In this document: positions 57,103 to 64,000 of the stretch, piece by piece | Position numbering within the stretch: the first letter of the stretch is position 1 | Layout of the letters: each line of letters begins with the position of its first letter | NCBI RefSeq assembly: GCF_002939865.1 | Contig: NZ_MDEE01000002.1 | Location: 124,001 to 188,000, forward strand | DNA: 64,000 nt | Direction: 5' to 3' | DNA from: Xanthomonas dyei | GTDB lineage: Bacteria > Pseudomonadota > Gammaproteobacteria > Xanthomonadales > Xanthomonadaceae | Translations under genes and position numbers: made by a program | Notes under the pieces: model-generated | Told to the model about the DNA's origin: nothing | Database searches by the model: none | The model's input: only the letters and a program-made list of their open reading frames with translations

Positions 57103-57746
57103 TGCAACGCAAACAGACCCTGTTGCAACGACGCCAGCGCTGGGCACGCGCCTTGCGCGGACGCGGCGCCACGCCCAATGGCGTGTCGTGGGCCGGCATC
57201 GCCTTCGCCGCGCTGGCCGCGGTGATGTTCTACATCGCCTTGAGCGCACCGGCGCGCGAAGGCGCCGCCCCCCTGCTGCTGGCCTTGCTCGGCCTGCAGG
57301 GGCGGCTGTGGTGCAACCGCCTGGATGGCGTGCTGGCGCGACAGGCGCGGCTGGTGTCGCGCGCCGGCGAGGTCTACAACGATGCGCCGGACCGGCTGTC
57401 GGATGTGCTGGTCTGCGTCGGGCTGGGCTACGGCTTGCAGGCCAGCGTGCCGTGGGCCGCGCACCTGGGCTGGGCGGCGGCAGTGTGCTGTGTGGCCACC
57501 GCCTACGTGCGCATGCTCGGCCTGGCCTGTGGCACCGCCGAGCCACGGCAGGGGCCGATGGCGCGCGTGCAGCGCATGCACTGGTTGTCGCTGATGACCG
57601 TGCTGGCGATGCCGCTGCAGTGGATGGGCCAGCCGCGCAGCGCGGCCTGGGTGTTGATCGGCGCGCTGGCGGTGTTGATCGCCGGTGCGGTGCTGACGGT
57701 GGTGCTGCGGTTGCGCATGATCGTGCGCACATTGGAGTGGACATGA
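57102..57746 (+). CDS. Second CDP-alcohol phosphatidyltransferase, with one altered Asp
   Basis: The protein has 214 aa, six helices. Signature region: RLDGVLARQARLVSRAGEVY then NDAPDRLSD. The DG-x2-AR-x8-G part is intact, but the third metal Asp position (G plus 4) is Asn, with an Asp one residue later. Either the spacing is shifted by one or the enzyme is altered. It should use a CDP-lipid, as made by the CdsA homologue two genes on. It overlaps its neighbours by one and four bases. Confidence 0.85.
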   Translation: MQRKQTLLQRRQRWARALRGRGATPNGVSWAGIAFAALAAVMFYIALSAPAREGAAPLLLALLGLQGRLWCNRLDGVLARQARLVSRAGEVYNDAPDRLSDVLVCVGLGYGLQASVPWAAHLGWAAAVCCVATAYVRMLGLACGTAEPRQGPMARVQRMHWLSLMTVLAMPLQWMGQPRSAAWVLIGALAVLIAGAVLTVVLRLRMIVRTLEWT

Positions 57747-58375
57747 TTGCCCGTTTGATCGCGCGCGCCTGCAGCGGCGCCATCCGTACCTTGACCGGCG
57801 CGCGCGCCTTGTGGCGCGGCTGTGCACCGTCCAACGAGCGCCGCGTGTACTACGGCAACCACGCCAGTCATGGCGATTTCGTGCTGATCTGGTCCTCGTT
57901 GCCGGCCAGCCTGCGTCACGAGGTGCGCCCGGTGGCCGCGGCCGATTACTGGCAACGCACCGCGTTGCGGCGCTATCTGATCCATGCGGTGTTCAATGGC
58001 GTGCTGGTCGAACGCAACCCGGCGCAACGCACCCGCGACCCGATCCAATGCCTGTGCGACGCGGTGGATGCGGGCGATTCGCTGATCCTGTTTCCCGAAG
58101 GCACGCGCAACCCGGACGAAGGCGTGCTGCCGTTCAAGAGCGGGCTGTATCACCTGGCGCGGCAACGCCCGGAACTGGAGTTCGTGCCGGTGTGGATCGA
58201 CAACCTCAAACGCGTGATGCCCAAGGGCAAGTGGTTGCCGCTGCCGTTGTTGTGCACCACCACGTTTGGCGCACCGTTGCGGCTGGATGCCGATGAAGAC
58301 AAGGACGCGTTCCTGGCGCGCGCACGCGCGGCGCTGCTGGCGTTGTCGCCGGACCAACTGGAGGCGCGCGCATGA
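57743..58375 (+). CDS. 1-acylglycerol-3-phosphate acyltransferase-like (PlsC family)
   Basis: The protein has 210 aa. Acyltransferase blocks: NHASHGDFVL (HX4D), VERNPAQRTRDP, and FPEGTRNPDE. It would place a fatty acid on position 2 of a lysophosphatidate. Lacking a long membrane anchor, it is probably peripheral. Starts at 57743, overlapping the preceding stop, and its stop overlaps the next start (ATGA). Confidence 0.9.
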   Translation: MIARLIARACSGAIRTLTGARALWRGCAPSNERRVYYGNHASHGDFVLIWSSLPASLRHEVRPVAAADYWQRTALRRYLIHAVFNGVLVERNPAQRTRDPIQCLCDAVDAGDSLILFPEGTRNPDEGVLPFKSGLYHLARQRPELEFVPVWIDNLKRVMPKGKWLPLPLLCTTTFGAPLRLDADEDKDAFLARARAALLALSPDQLEARA

Positions 58376-59346
58376 ATCCGTATGCCTTCAGTGGGCAGTT
58401 GCAGCAGTCCTCGATGCATCAGCAGACGCTGTGGTTATTCAGCGGTATCGCACTGGTGCTGATCATCGCCACGCTGATTTCCGAAACGCTGCGTTGGCGT
58501 GCGCGCGAACGCCCGAGCGCGGTGCTGGACAACCTGGTGGCGCGGATCCGTGCGTGGTGGGTCATGGCGGGGGTGGTCGGCATCGCGTTCGTGTTCGGGC
58601 GCGCCGGTGTCATCGGCTTGTTCGCACTGGTGTCGTTGTTCGCGCTGCGCGAGTTCATCACTCTGACACCGACGCGGCGCGGCGATTACTACGCGTTGTT
58701 GGCCGCGTTCTACATCGTGCTGCCGTGGCAATACGGGCTGGTGTGGACCGGCTGGTACGGCATGTACACGCTGCTGATTCCGGTCTACGCATTCTTGGTG
58801 TTGCCGATCCTGGCCACCATCGGCGGCGATACCACGCGCTATCTGGAACGTACTGCCAAGGTGCAGTGGGGCTTGATGATCAGCGTGTTCTGTATCTCGC
58901 ACGTGCCCGCATTGCTGAATCTGGAAATCCCAGGTTACACCGGGCGCAATCTGTTGTTGATCGCGTTCCTGGTGATCGTGGTGCAGTCGTCGGACGTGTT
59001 GCAGTACGTCTGGGGCAAGTTGGCCGGCCGCCATCTGATCGCGCCGAAATTGTCGCCGTCCAAAACGGTGGAAGGCTTCATTGGCGGCGTGCTGTCGGCC
59101 AGCCTGCTCGGCATGGCGCTGTGGTGGATCACCCCGTTCGCGCCGTGGCACGCGTTCGTGCTGGCGCTGGTGGCCAATCTGATGGGGTTCTTTGGCGGCC
59201 TGGTGATGTCGGCGATCAAACGCGATCGCGGCATCAAGGACTGGGGCCACATGATCGAAGGCCACGGCGGCGTGCTGGATCGGCTGGACTCGGTGTGCTT
59301 TGCCGCACCGGTGTTCTTCCATCTGATCCGCTACGGCTGGGCATAA
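58372..59346 (+). CDS. Phosphatidate cytidylyltransferase (CdsA family), last gene of the operon
   Basis: The protein has 324 aa, eight or nine helices. The signature is SAIKRDRGIKDWG followed by HMIEGHGGVLDRLDS, the CDP-diacylglycerol synthase pattern with its catalytic Asp residues. PKLSPSKTVEGFIGG is also typical. It makes CDP-diacylglycerol from phosphatidate and CTP, the donor for both phosphatidyltransferases in this operon. A housekeeping cdsA normally lies in the lpx/bam region, so this is probably a second copy; that cannot be checked here. Confidence 0.9.
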   Translation: MNPYAFSGQLQQSSMHQQTLWLFSGIALVLIIATLISETLRWRARERPSAVLDNLVARIRAWWVMAGVVGIAFVFGRAGVIGLFALVSLFALREFITLTPTRRGDYYALLAAFYIVLPWQYGLVWTGWYGMYTLLIPVYAFLVLPILATIGGDTTRYLERTAKVQWGLMISVFCISHVPALLNLEIPGYTGRNLLLIAFLVIVVQSSDVLQYVWGKLAGRHLIAPKLSPSKTVEGFIGGVLSASLLGMALWWITPFAPWHAFVLALVANLMGFFGGLVMSAIKRDRGIKDWGHMIEGHGGVLDRLDSVCFAAPVFFHLIRYGWA

Positions 59347-59425
59347 CGCTGCCCAAAGACATGGCTCATGTCGCAGGTCAGCGACGCTGCACCGCTCTTG
59401 CGATTCCCCAATCCCGATTGCCGAT

Positions 59426-59713
<288 letters not shown>

Positions 59714-59812
59714 TCACGAGGCCGGGGCGCGGGCCGGCGAGGGGGAGTGAGTCTAGCGCGTGACCTCATCGCTCGCCACGCCCATGTGGCTATCGGACGA
59801 GGTTGTGTCCGC

Positions 59813-60883
59813 TTAGCGGAAGTCGAAACTGAAGGCAGCGGTACTGGCAGCCGGTTCGCGCACGCGAAATGCCACCTGCACGGCCTGACCCGGCGCCAGC
59901 GTGTCGTGCTCGGCTGGCGCCTGGCCCAGGTACTCCTGCGGCGACAGCACCCGGGTGCCGATCACCCGCCCATCGGCATCGGACAGCGACAGCTGCAACC
60001 AGGGCCAGGCCTGCGCCCAGGGCGCATCGTTGCGGAAGCTGGCCTGGATCTCCAGCACGCCGGACACGCCCGGCAGCGGGCGCACATCGCGATTGAGCAG
60101 GGTCAGCGCGGCCGGTTCGCGCCACGCCGGCAGCGTGCAGCGCACCACCGCACAGGCGCTGGCCACCAGCGGCCGCCAGCGTGCGTCGCCGGCCAGATGC
60201 GCACGGTCGGCGATGACGATCTGCAGACCCAGCAACCCGGCCAGCCCGAACAACAGCGCCCACTGCCGCCCGCTGGCGCGCAGCCGCGGGCGGCTGAGCC
60301 CGCGGCGCGCGAAGGCAGGCGCTGCCACCGCGGGCACGGGCAAGGGATGCAATTGCGCGGCGTGGGCGCGCGCCTCGCTGGCGGTGTGGCGCTGCGCGTG
60401 GGCTGCGATGTCGGTAGCGGACGTGGCGTTGCCGCCGGTATCGAGCGCCTCACTGTCCTGCCGGTCTGCGGCGTCGCGTTCGATGTCTGATGCGGTGTTG
60501 GCAGCGGACGCGTATGACGCCTCGTCTGCCGCCTGCCGCTCCACCGGCAGCTGCGGCGCCTCGCGTTCATCGGGCGCGGTTTCCTGCAGCTCTGCGTCGT
60601 CTGCAGCAGCGCTGCCATGTTCGCTGGTCAGTGGCGTCGTCTGCGGCAGCGCGGCGTGCGGTGCGACCACGACCGGCGCGCTCGGTGCAGCGACCTCGGG
60701 CGCAGACGGCGCCGGCACCGGGTGCAGCACGGGCGCAGCTGGCGTTTCAGCCGCGGGCATCGGCACTACCGGCTCTGCAGGCGCGGTGGCCGGCAGCACC
60801 GGCGCTTGAATCAACGTCGGTGCAGGCGGCGTGGCCCGCAGAAAGGTGGCAAGGGGGCGGCGCGGTGGCGGAGTCTCTGACAT
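59813..60883 (-). CDS. DUF3426 membrane protein without a zinc ribbon
   Basis: The protein has 356 aa from the ATG at 60883. Residues 1-200 are Pro/Ala-rich and acidic, disordered. One helix (about 223-242, WALLFGLAGLLGLQIVIA) follows, then the DUF3426 beta domain (to the end; LPGVSGVLEIQASFRNDAPWAQAWPWLQLSL, GTRVLSPQEYL, FRVREP). Related proteins usually begin with an MJ0042 zinc ribbon (C-x2-C). It is absent here, and the region just upstream carries a duplicated repeat and stop codons. Function unknown. Confidence 0.8.
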   Translation of the reverse strand: MSETPPPRRPLATFLRATPPAPTLIQAPVLPATAPAEPVVPMPAAETPAAPVLHPVPAPSAPEVAAPSAPVVVAPHAALPQTTPLTSEHGSAAADDAELQETAPDEREAPQLPVERQAADEASYASAANTASDIERDAADRQDSEALDTGGNATSATDIAAHAQRHTASEARAHAAQLHPLPVPAVAAPAFARRGLSRPRLRASGRQWALLFGLAGLLGLQIVIADRAHLAGDARWRPLVASACAVVRCTLPAWREPAALTLLNRDVRPLPGVSGVLEIQASFRNDAPWAQAWPWLQLSLSDADGRVIGTRVLSPQEYLGQAPAEHDTLAPGQAVQVAFRVREPAASTAAFSFDFR

Positions 60884-60972
60884 CGGCAGGCGTGCAGCGG
60901 GAAGACCGCTATTCAACCACGTGCGCAGCGATGGGCGAATGTCCGGACGGGGAAGTGCGACGCGTACTCACT

Positions 60973-61083
60973 GGCGCAGCGCCTTGGCAACGATGCCGCG
61001 ACGTTACCGAGGAAGACAGATTCACGCAAAACCGCTCTCTGCGGCGCAGCGCCTTGGCAGCGATGCGGCGACGTTACCGAGGA
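60973..61083 (+). repeat. 41-base direct repeat, two copies
   Basis: Units at 60973-61013 and 61043-61083 agree in 39 of 41 bases (ggcgcagcgccttggca...gacgttaccgagga) with a 70-base period. They lie just upstream of the DUF3426 gene. A gattccc-type run (61164-61199) comes before the XRE gene end. Confidence 0.85.
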
Positions 61084-61200
61084 CTAGATCCACGGAAGTG
61101 GCCGTACGCCCAAGCGAAGCGCCAACACCACCGCAGCTCACGTCACAGCGCAGCAAACCCGCTGTTGCGATTCCCGATTCCCCACTCCCGATTCCCAGCC

Positions 61201-61578
61201 TCACCGCCTGCGCCGCGTCTTGCCCTCGGCCAGCAACAGATCCAGCAACCCGCTGCGCTGACGCGGTGCCAGGGTGTCGAAGCGGGCCAGCAGTACGCGT
61301 TGCTGGTCGTCCAGGCGGCGGTACTGGGCCGGTTCCTCGGCAATGGCCGACACCGGCGGGCCGAACACGCGCTCGCCACGGCCGGTGGCCAGGTATTCGA
61401 ACGCCATGCCGCTGCGCTTGGCCAGGCCGATCAGGTTCTCCACCGACGGGGCGGTGCCTTCGGCCATTTCCCACTGCGCCACCGCGCTGCGGGTAACGCC
61501 CAACTCGCCGGCCAGAGCTTCCTGGGTCAGCTTGGTGAAGCTGCGGGCTTCGCGTACTCGTTCGTACAGCTTGCTCAC
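61201..61578 (-). CDS. XRE-family transcriptional regulator
   Basis: The protein has 125 aa. HTH_3 domain at about 5-60 (FTKLTQEALAGELGVTRSAVAQWEMAEGTAPSVENL), then a helical tail (ARFDTLAPRQRSGLLDLLL) that may dimerise it. It is divergent from a small membrane-protein gene, with candidate operators between. It is probably a self-repressor of the phage-like or stress kind. Confidence 0.88.
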   Translation of the reverse strand: MSKLYERVREARSFTKLTQEALAGELGVTRSAVAQWEMAEGTAPSVENLIGLAKRSGMAFEYLATGRGERVFGPPVSAIAEEPAQYRRLDDQQRVLLARFDTLAPRQRSGLLDLLLAEGKTRRRR

Positions 61579-61668
61579 ACGGCACCGGATGGGAGGCAGG
61601 CAGGGCCGGGAGATATAGCCCTAGCAGCGCTTGGGGATAGTTCGTATGTCTTTCATATCGGCATATGT

Positions 61669-61685
61669 TTGCGATACTGTCGCAA
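61669..61685. promoter_or_regulatory. Inverted repeat between the XRE gene and its divergent neighbour
   Basis: ttgcga-tactg-tcgcaa, 6-base arms. Close by (61643-61667) are catat / atatg steps. It is a candidate operator for the XRE protein; no binding data. Confidence 0.4.
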
Positions 61686-61728
61686 CGACGTCGAGGATGT
61701 GATCGCAGCGAACTCAAGGAGGATGTTC

Positions 61729-62217
61729 ATGGTCGAGCCTGTCACTCCAAAACCTGGCCATCGTGGCCACACACCGCCGCCGCGCGCGCCGTGGCCCGCC
61801 CATTCGCCGCTGGATCCGGCGGTCGCGCGGTTTCGCGGAGCGCCCTGCTATCAGGTCTGGCGACGCGAGCAGGACTGGGTCGCCATCGTCGAAGGCGTGC
61901 ACTGGTCGGCCGCGCTGGCGCCGCGGGTCTGGGCGTTGCGTTATCGGCACTGGCCGTTGCTGGGGGTGGGGGCGACGCTCGCTGGTGTTGCCGCAGGCGT
62001 GGCGTTGGCCGGCGCGCACACGTGGTCGGCGGGCGCCTGGATGGCGCTGTTGCTGGCCGAGTTGGGGTTGCGCGTGGGTGCGGCCCGGCAGGCCGGGCGC
62101 TGGCGTAATGCGGCGTTACAGCGTGCCGGCTGGCAGGCGGTGACCCGCCTGCGTGCGATCAGCGTGGCCGATGCGGTGACCACTGCGCAGATCCGCGCCG
62201 GTCGCCCGCAGCGGTGA
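61729..62217 (+). CDS. Small membrane protein of unknown function
   Basis: 162 aa from the ATG at 61729, six bases after AAGGAGG; an ATG at 61723 is too close to that site. A Pro-rich N-terminal tail and the segment APCYQVWRREQDWVAIVEGVHWSAAL lead to two adjacent helices (about 78-97 and 101-117). A basic C-terminal part with RLRAISVADAVTTAQI follows. No family is recognised. It is divergent from the XRE gene and converges on prmA. Confidence 0.7.
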   Translation: MVEPVTPKPGHRGHTPPPRAPWPAHSPLDPAVARFRGAPCYQVWRREQDWVAIVEGVHWSAALAPRVWALRYRHWPLLGVGATLAGVAAGVALAGAHTWSAGAWMALLLAELGLRVGAARQAGRWRNAALQRAGWQAVTRLRAISVADAVTTAQIRAGRPQR

Positions 62218-62228
62218 GCAAACCACGA

Positions 62229-63149
62229 TCAGCTGCGGCGAACGCCCTCGATGCGCATCCAGTCTTCGTCGCGTTCGCAACGCAGTTGATCGAACCAGGG
62301 CGCGTAGCGCTTCAGCAGGTCGTCTTCCTGGCCGTGCAGGATGCCCGACAGGGCAATGCGGCCGCCCGGCGCCACGCGCGCGGCCAGGGTGTCGGCCAGC
62401 GCATCCAGCGCCGAGGCAAGGATGTTGGCGACCACCACCGGGTAGGTCTGCACCGGTTCGTCCTGCGGTAGATACACCGCCAGCTGCGTGGCCACGGCAT
62501 TGCGCTCGGCATTGTCGGCCGTTGCCAACAGCGCCTGCGGGTCGTGGTCCACCCCGACGGCGCTGGCCGCGCCCAGTTTCAGCGCGGCGACCGCCAAAAT
62601 GCCCGAACCGCAGCCGAAGTCGAGCACGCTGCGGCCTTGCAGCTCGCCGCTGCCGGCCAGGCTGTCCAGCCAGCGCAGGCACAGCGCGGTGGTCTGGTGC
62701 GTGCCCGACCCGAACGCCAGGCCCGGATCCAGCCGCACCACGGCGGCCTCCGGCATGTTGGCCTCCTCGGGCAGGTCGTGATTCCACGGCACGATGAAGG
62801 TGCGCGCACCGAACTGTATCGGCTTGAACAGATCCATCCAGGCACGTTCCCAGTCGCTGTCCTCGACCATGCGCAGCGCCACCTGGCTCCAGTCCAGCTC
62901 CGGGTCGAACGCGTCCAGCGCCGCAAGCACCTCCAGCGCGTCGCTCTCGCCATCGAACAGCGCGGTGAGCACCAGCGCATTCCAGAGCGGCATCTCGCCC
63001 ACACCGGGCTCCAGGATGGCGCGCTCGTTGCTGGTATCGGCATCGGCATCGAGCAGGGTCACCGCCAGCGCGCCGACCTCCTCCAGCGCGGTCTGGAAGC
63101 GGGGCTGGGTGGTATCGGAGCAGGGCAGGGTCAGTTCAAGGAACGGCAT
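62229..63149 (-). CDS. prmA: Ribosomal protein L11 methyltransferase
   Basis: Trimethylates L11. The protein has 306 aa from the ATG at 63149. N-terminal substrate domain, then class I methyltransferase: [42 protein letters not shown] (motif I), [10 protein letters not shown], and [10 protein letters not shown] (motif IV). Monocistronic. Confidence 0.95.
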   Translation of the reverse strand: MPFLELTLPCSDTTQPRFQTALEEVGALAVTLLDADADTSNERAILEPGVGEMPLWNALVLTALFDGESDALEVLAALDAFDPELDWSQVALRMVEDSDWERAWMDLFKPIQFGARTFIVPWNHDLPEEANMPEAAVVRLDPGLAFGSGTHQTTALCLRWLDSLAGSGELQGRSVLDFGCGSGILAVAALKLGAASAVGVDHDPQALLATADNAERNAVATQLAVYLPQDEPVQTYPVVVANILASALDALADTLAARVAPGGRIALSGILHGQEDDLLKRYAPWFDQLRCERDEDWMRIEGVRRS

Positions 63150-63259
63150 CGTGGCAGTCGGCAATCGTCAAGGCTTGCATCGTAGACGATTCGTGCCGGC
63201 GGGCTGACACGGTGCCCCAGGCGGGGCGCACGGTTTGGTGGAAGGTGGCGGTCCATGTA

Positions 63260-63467
63260 TCAGGTAGAAACCCGCGAGCGCGCCGGTATCGTGATGTATC
63301 CACAGGCGAGACGCGTGCTGGATGCGGCATCCGGATCGTGATGCGACCAGATGCACTCAGCGCGAGCAGCAGACACATCGCACTGAGCGCGCTCGCGCAC
63401 CGGCTGCCACGCATTCGGTTTGTCAGGTAGAAACCCGCGAGTGCGGCGCCATCGCGACGTGTCCACA
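63260..63467 (+). repeat. 45-base direct repeat, two copies 163 bases apart
   Basis: 63260-63304 and 63423-63467 both read tcaggtagaaacccgcgag, then gcg-rich sequence and end in g(a/t)(a/g)t(a/g)tccaca. About 80% identical. Confidence 0.75.
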
Positions 63468-63501
63468 TGCAATACGTACGCTGCACATCCACCACGACCA
63501 C

Positions 63502-63543
63502 GACCAGGACCAGGACCAGGACCAGGACCAGGACCAGGACCAG
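63502..63543 (+). repeat. gaccag hexamer, seven units
   Basis: Perfect 6-base tandem array of 42 bases, preceded by two variant units (ccacga, ccacgacc). It lies in a 720-base region without a supported gene and is likely variable in number between strains. Confidence 0.9.
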
Positions 63544-63618
63544 AATCGCGATGCGGCCAGACATCCGCAGCGCGCACGCAACAGGCGAATCGTACGAAGA
63601 GCGCCAAGAAGCGCAGCG

Positions 63619-63733
63619 AGCGGCTGACAGGCCGATCTGGGCGCCGCGCAGAAACCGGCGTGTACGCGTGGTGCCTGCCGCACCAGCACTGGCCGCGCCC
63701 GTTTGGTGGTCCCGTAGTCGTTTTTATCGGTCG
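63619..63733 (+). repeat. Dispersed repeat, copy E (shortened)
   Basis: Starts agcggctgacagg; includes gcgcagaaaccgg, acgcgtggt, ctgccgcacc and cgtagtcgtttttatcggtcgc, the same order as copy A. It is shorter by about 25 bases. Confidence 0.5.
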
Positions 63734-63872
63734 CGCTCGCCATCACTGCTGGTATTGCCTGTCGGTACCGCACGCACCGGCCGCGCTCGCTCGCCAGCCG
63801 CTGCCTGCACAGCCGGGTGCTAGACTCCGCGCCGTCGCTGCGGGCGTCTTCCGCAGCTGGGTTGCCGCTGTC

Positions 63873-64000
63873 ATGCCGCTTGTCCGTGCCCGCCATCTCT
63901 GGCTGTTGCTCGCTCCCGTCGCACTCGCGGCGGCAGCCTGGTGGCAGCTGCGCGCGCAACCGACGGCGCTCGCCATTGCAGCGCCCGCCGCCAGCGCCAC
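63873..64000 (+). CDS. Start of an exported or membrane protein, cut by the window edge
   Basis: Frame from the ATG at 63873 is open to the end (42 codons). It begins MPLVRARHLWLLLAPVALA, a signal peptide or N-terminal anchor, followed by Ala/Pro-rich sequence. The family cannot be told. It is partial at the 3' end. Confidence 0.55.
   Translation, partial: MPLVRARHLWLLLAPVALAAAAWWQLRAQPTALAIAAPAASA

Noticed and set aside
63502-63543. Tandem gaccag array considered as a CRISPR array
   Set aside because: Units are 6 bases with no spacers, and there are no cas genes. It is a simple repeat.

Overview
The window is a GC-rich (roughly 65%) chromosomal segment of a Xanthomonas species. The organism call rests on the Clp regulator (CRP-like, 230 aa, Glu99), the trpE/trpG/trpDC layout ending next to clp, an effector with an XVIPCD-type tail for the antibacterial X-T4SS, and Xanthomonas-like lengths of many enzymes. 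Most genes are core. Few accessory regions are present, and no transposase, integrase, rRNA or CRISPR array was found.

Layout. 0.3-7 kb: a DUF962 membrane protein, a secreted M4 metalloprotease, a peptidoglycan-degrading X-T4SS effector with a lipoprotein of the immunity type, and two more exported proteins. 7-12 kb: purC, a J-domain membrane protein, an outer-membrane barrel, rpe with a GNAT acetyltransferase, and a YegS-like lipid kinase. 12-21 kb: trpE (preceded by a Trp-rich leader frame), a threonine-aldolase-like enzyme, a SIMPL protein, trpG, a flavin-reductase-like protein, trpD, trpC, a HAD phosphatase, and clp facing speD. 22-27.5 kb: a candidate guanidine-II riboswitch with sugE, coq7, rplM-rpsI, tRNA-Met and tRNA-Gln, rppH, bfd and bfr. 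27.7-32 kb: a hybrid sensor kinase and a REC-GGDEF-EAL protein with degenerate catalytic motifs. 32-43 kb: DUF4126, a DUF6776-bactofilin reading frame, erpA, nudC, ampE, an AT-rich orphan gene, DUF2752 with CD225, an LplT-PlsC type fusion, and a LysR/MFS divergent pair. 43-51 kb: a FUSC transporter, an AT-rich two-gene cassette (DUF4276 plus AAA ATPase), and purH-lipoprotein-purD. 51-59 kb: an eight-gene, mostly translationally coupled operon of phospholipid-type enzymes. 59-64 kb: fis, DUF3426, an XRE regulator, a membrane protein, prmA, repeats, and the start of one further gene.

The most interesting points are as follows. (1) The DUF4276/AAA pair looks like a PARIS/OLD-type defence module. 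It lies beside a diverged second copy of the purD 3' end, which marks an insertion site. (2) The X-T4SS effector and immunity pair. (3) The eight-gene lipid operon, with two CDP-alcohol phosphotransferases, an acyltransferase, a CdsA homologue and two unusual fusion enzymes. (4) The riboswitch in front of sugE. (5) A family of about 140 bp repeats with terminal inverted repeats, five copies here. (6) A leader frame with four Trp codons just before trpE. Coordinates and starts were read by eye. Functions come from family knowledge and motifs; no searches were run.
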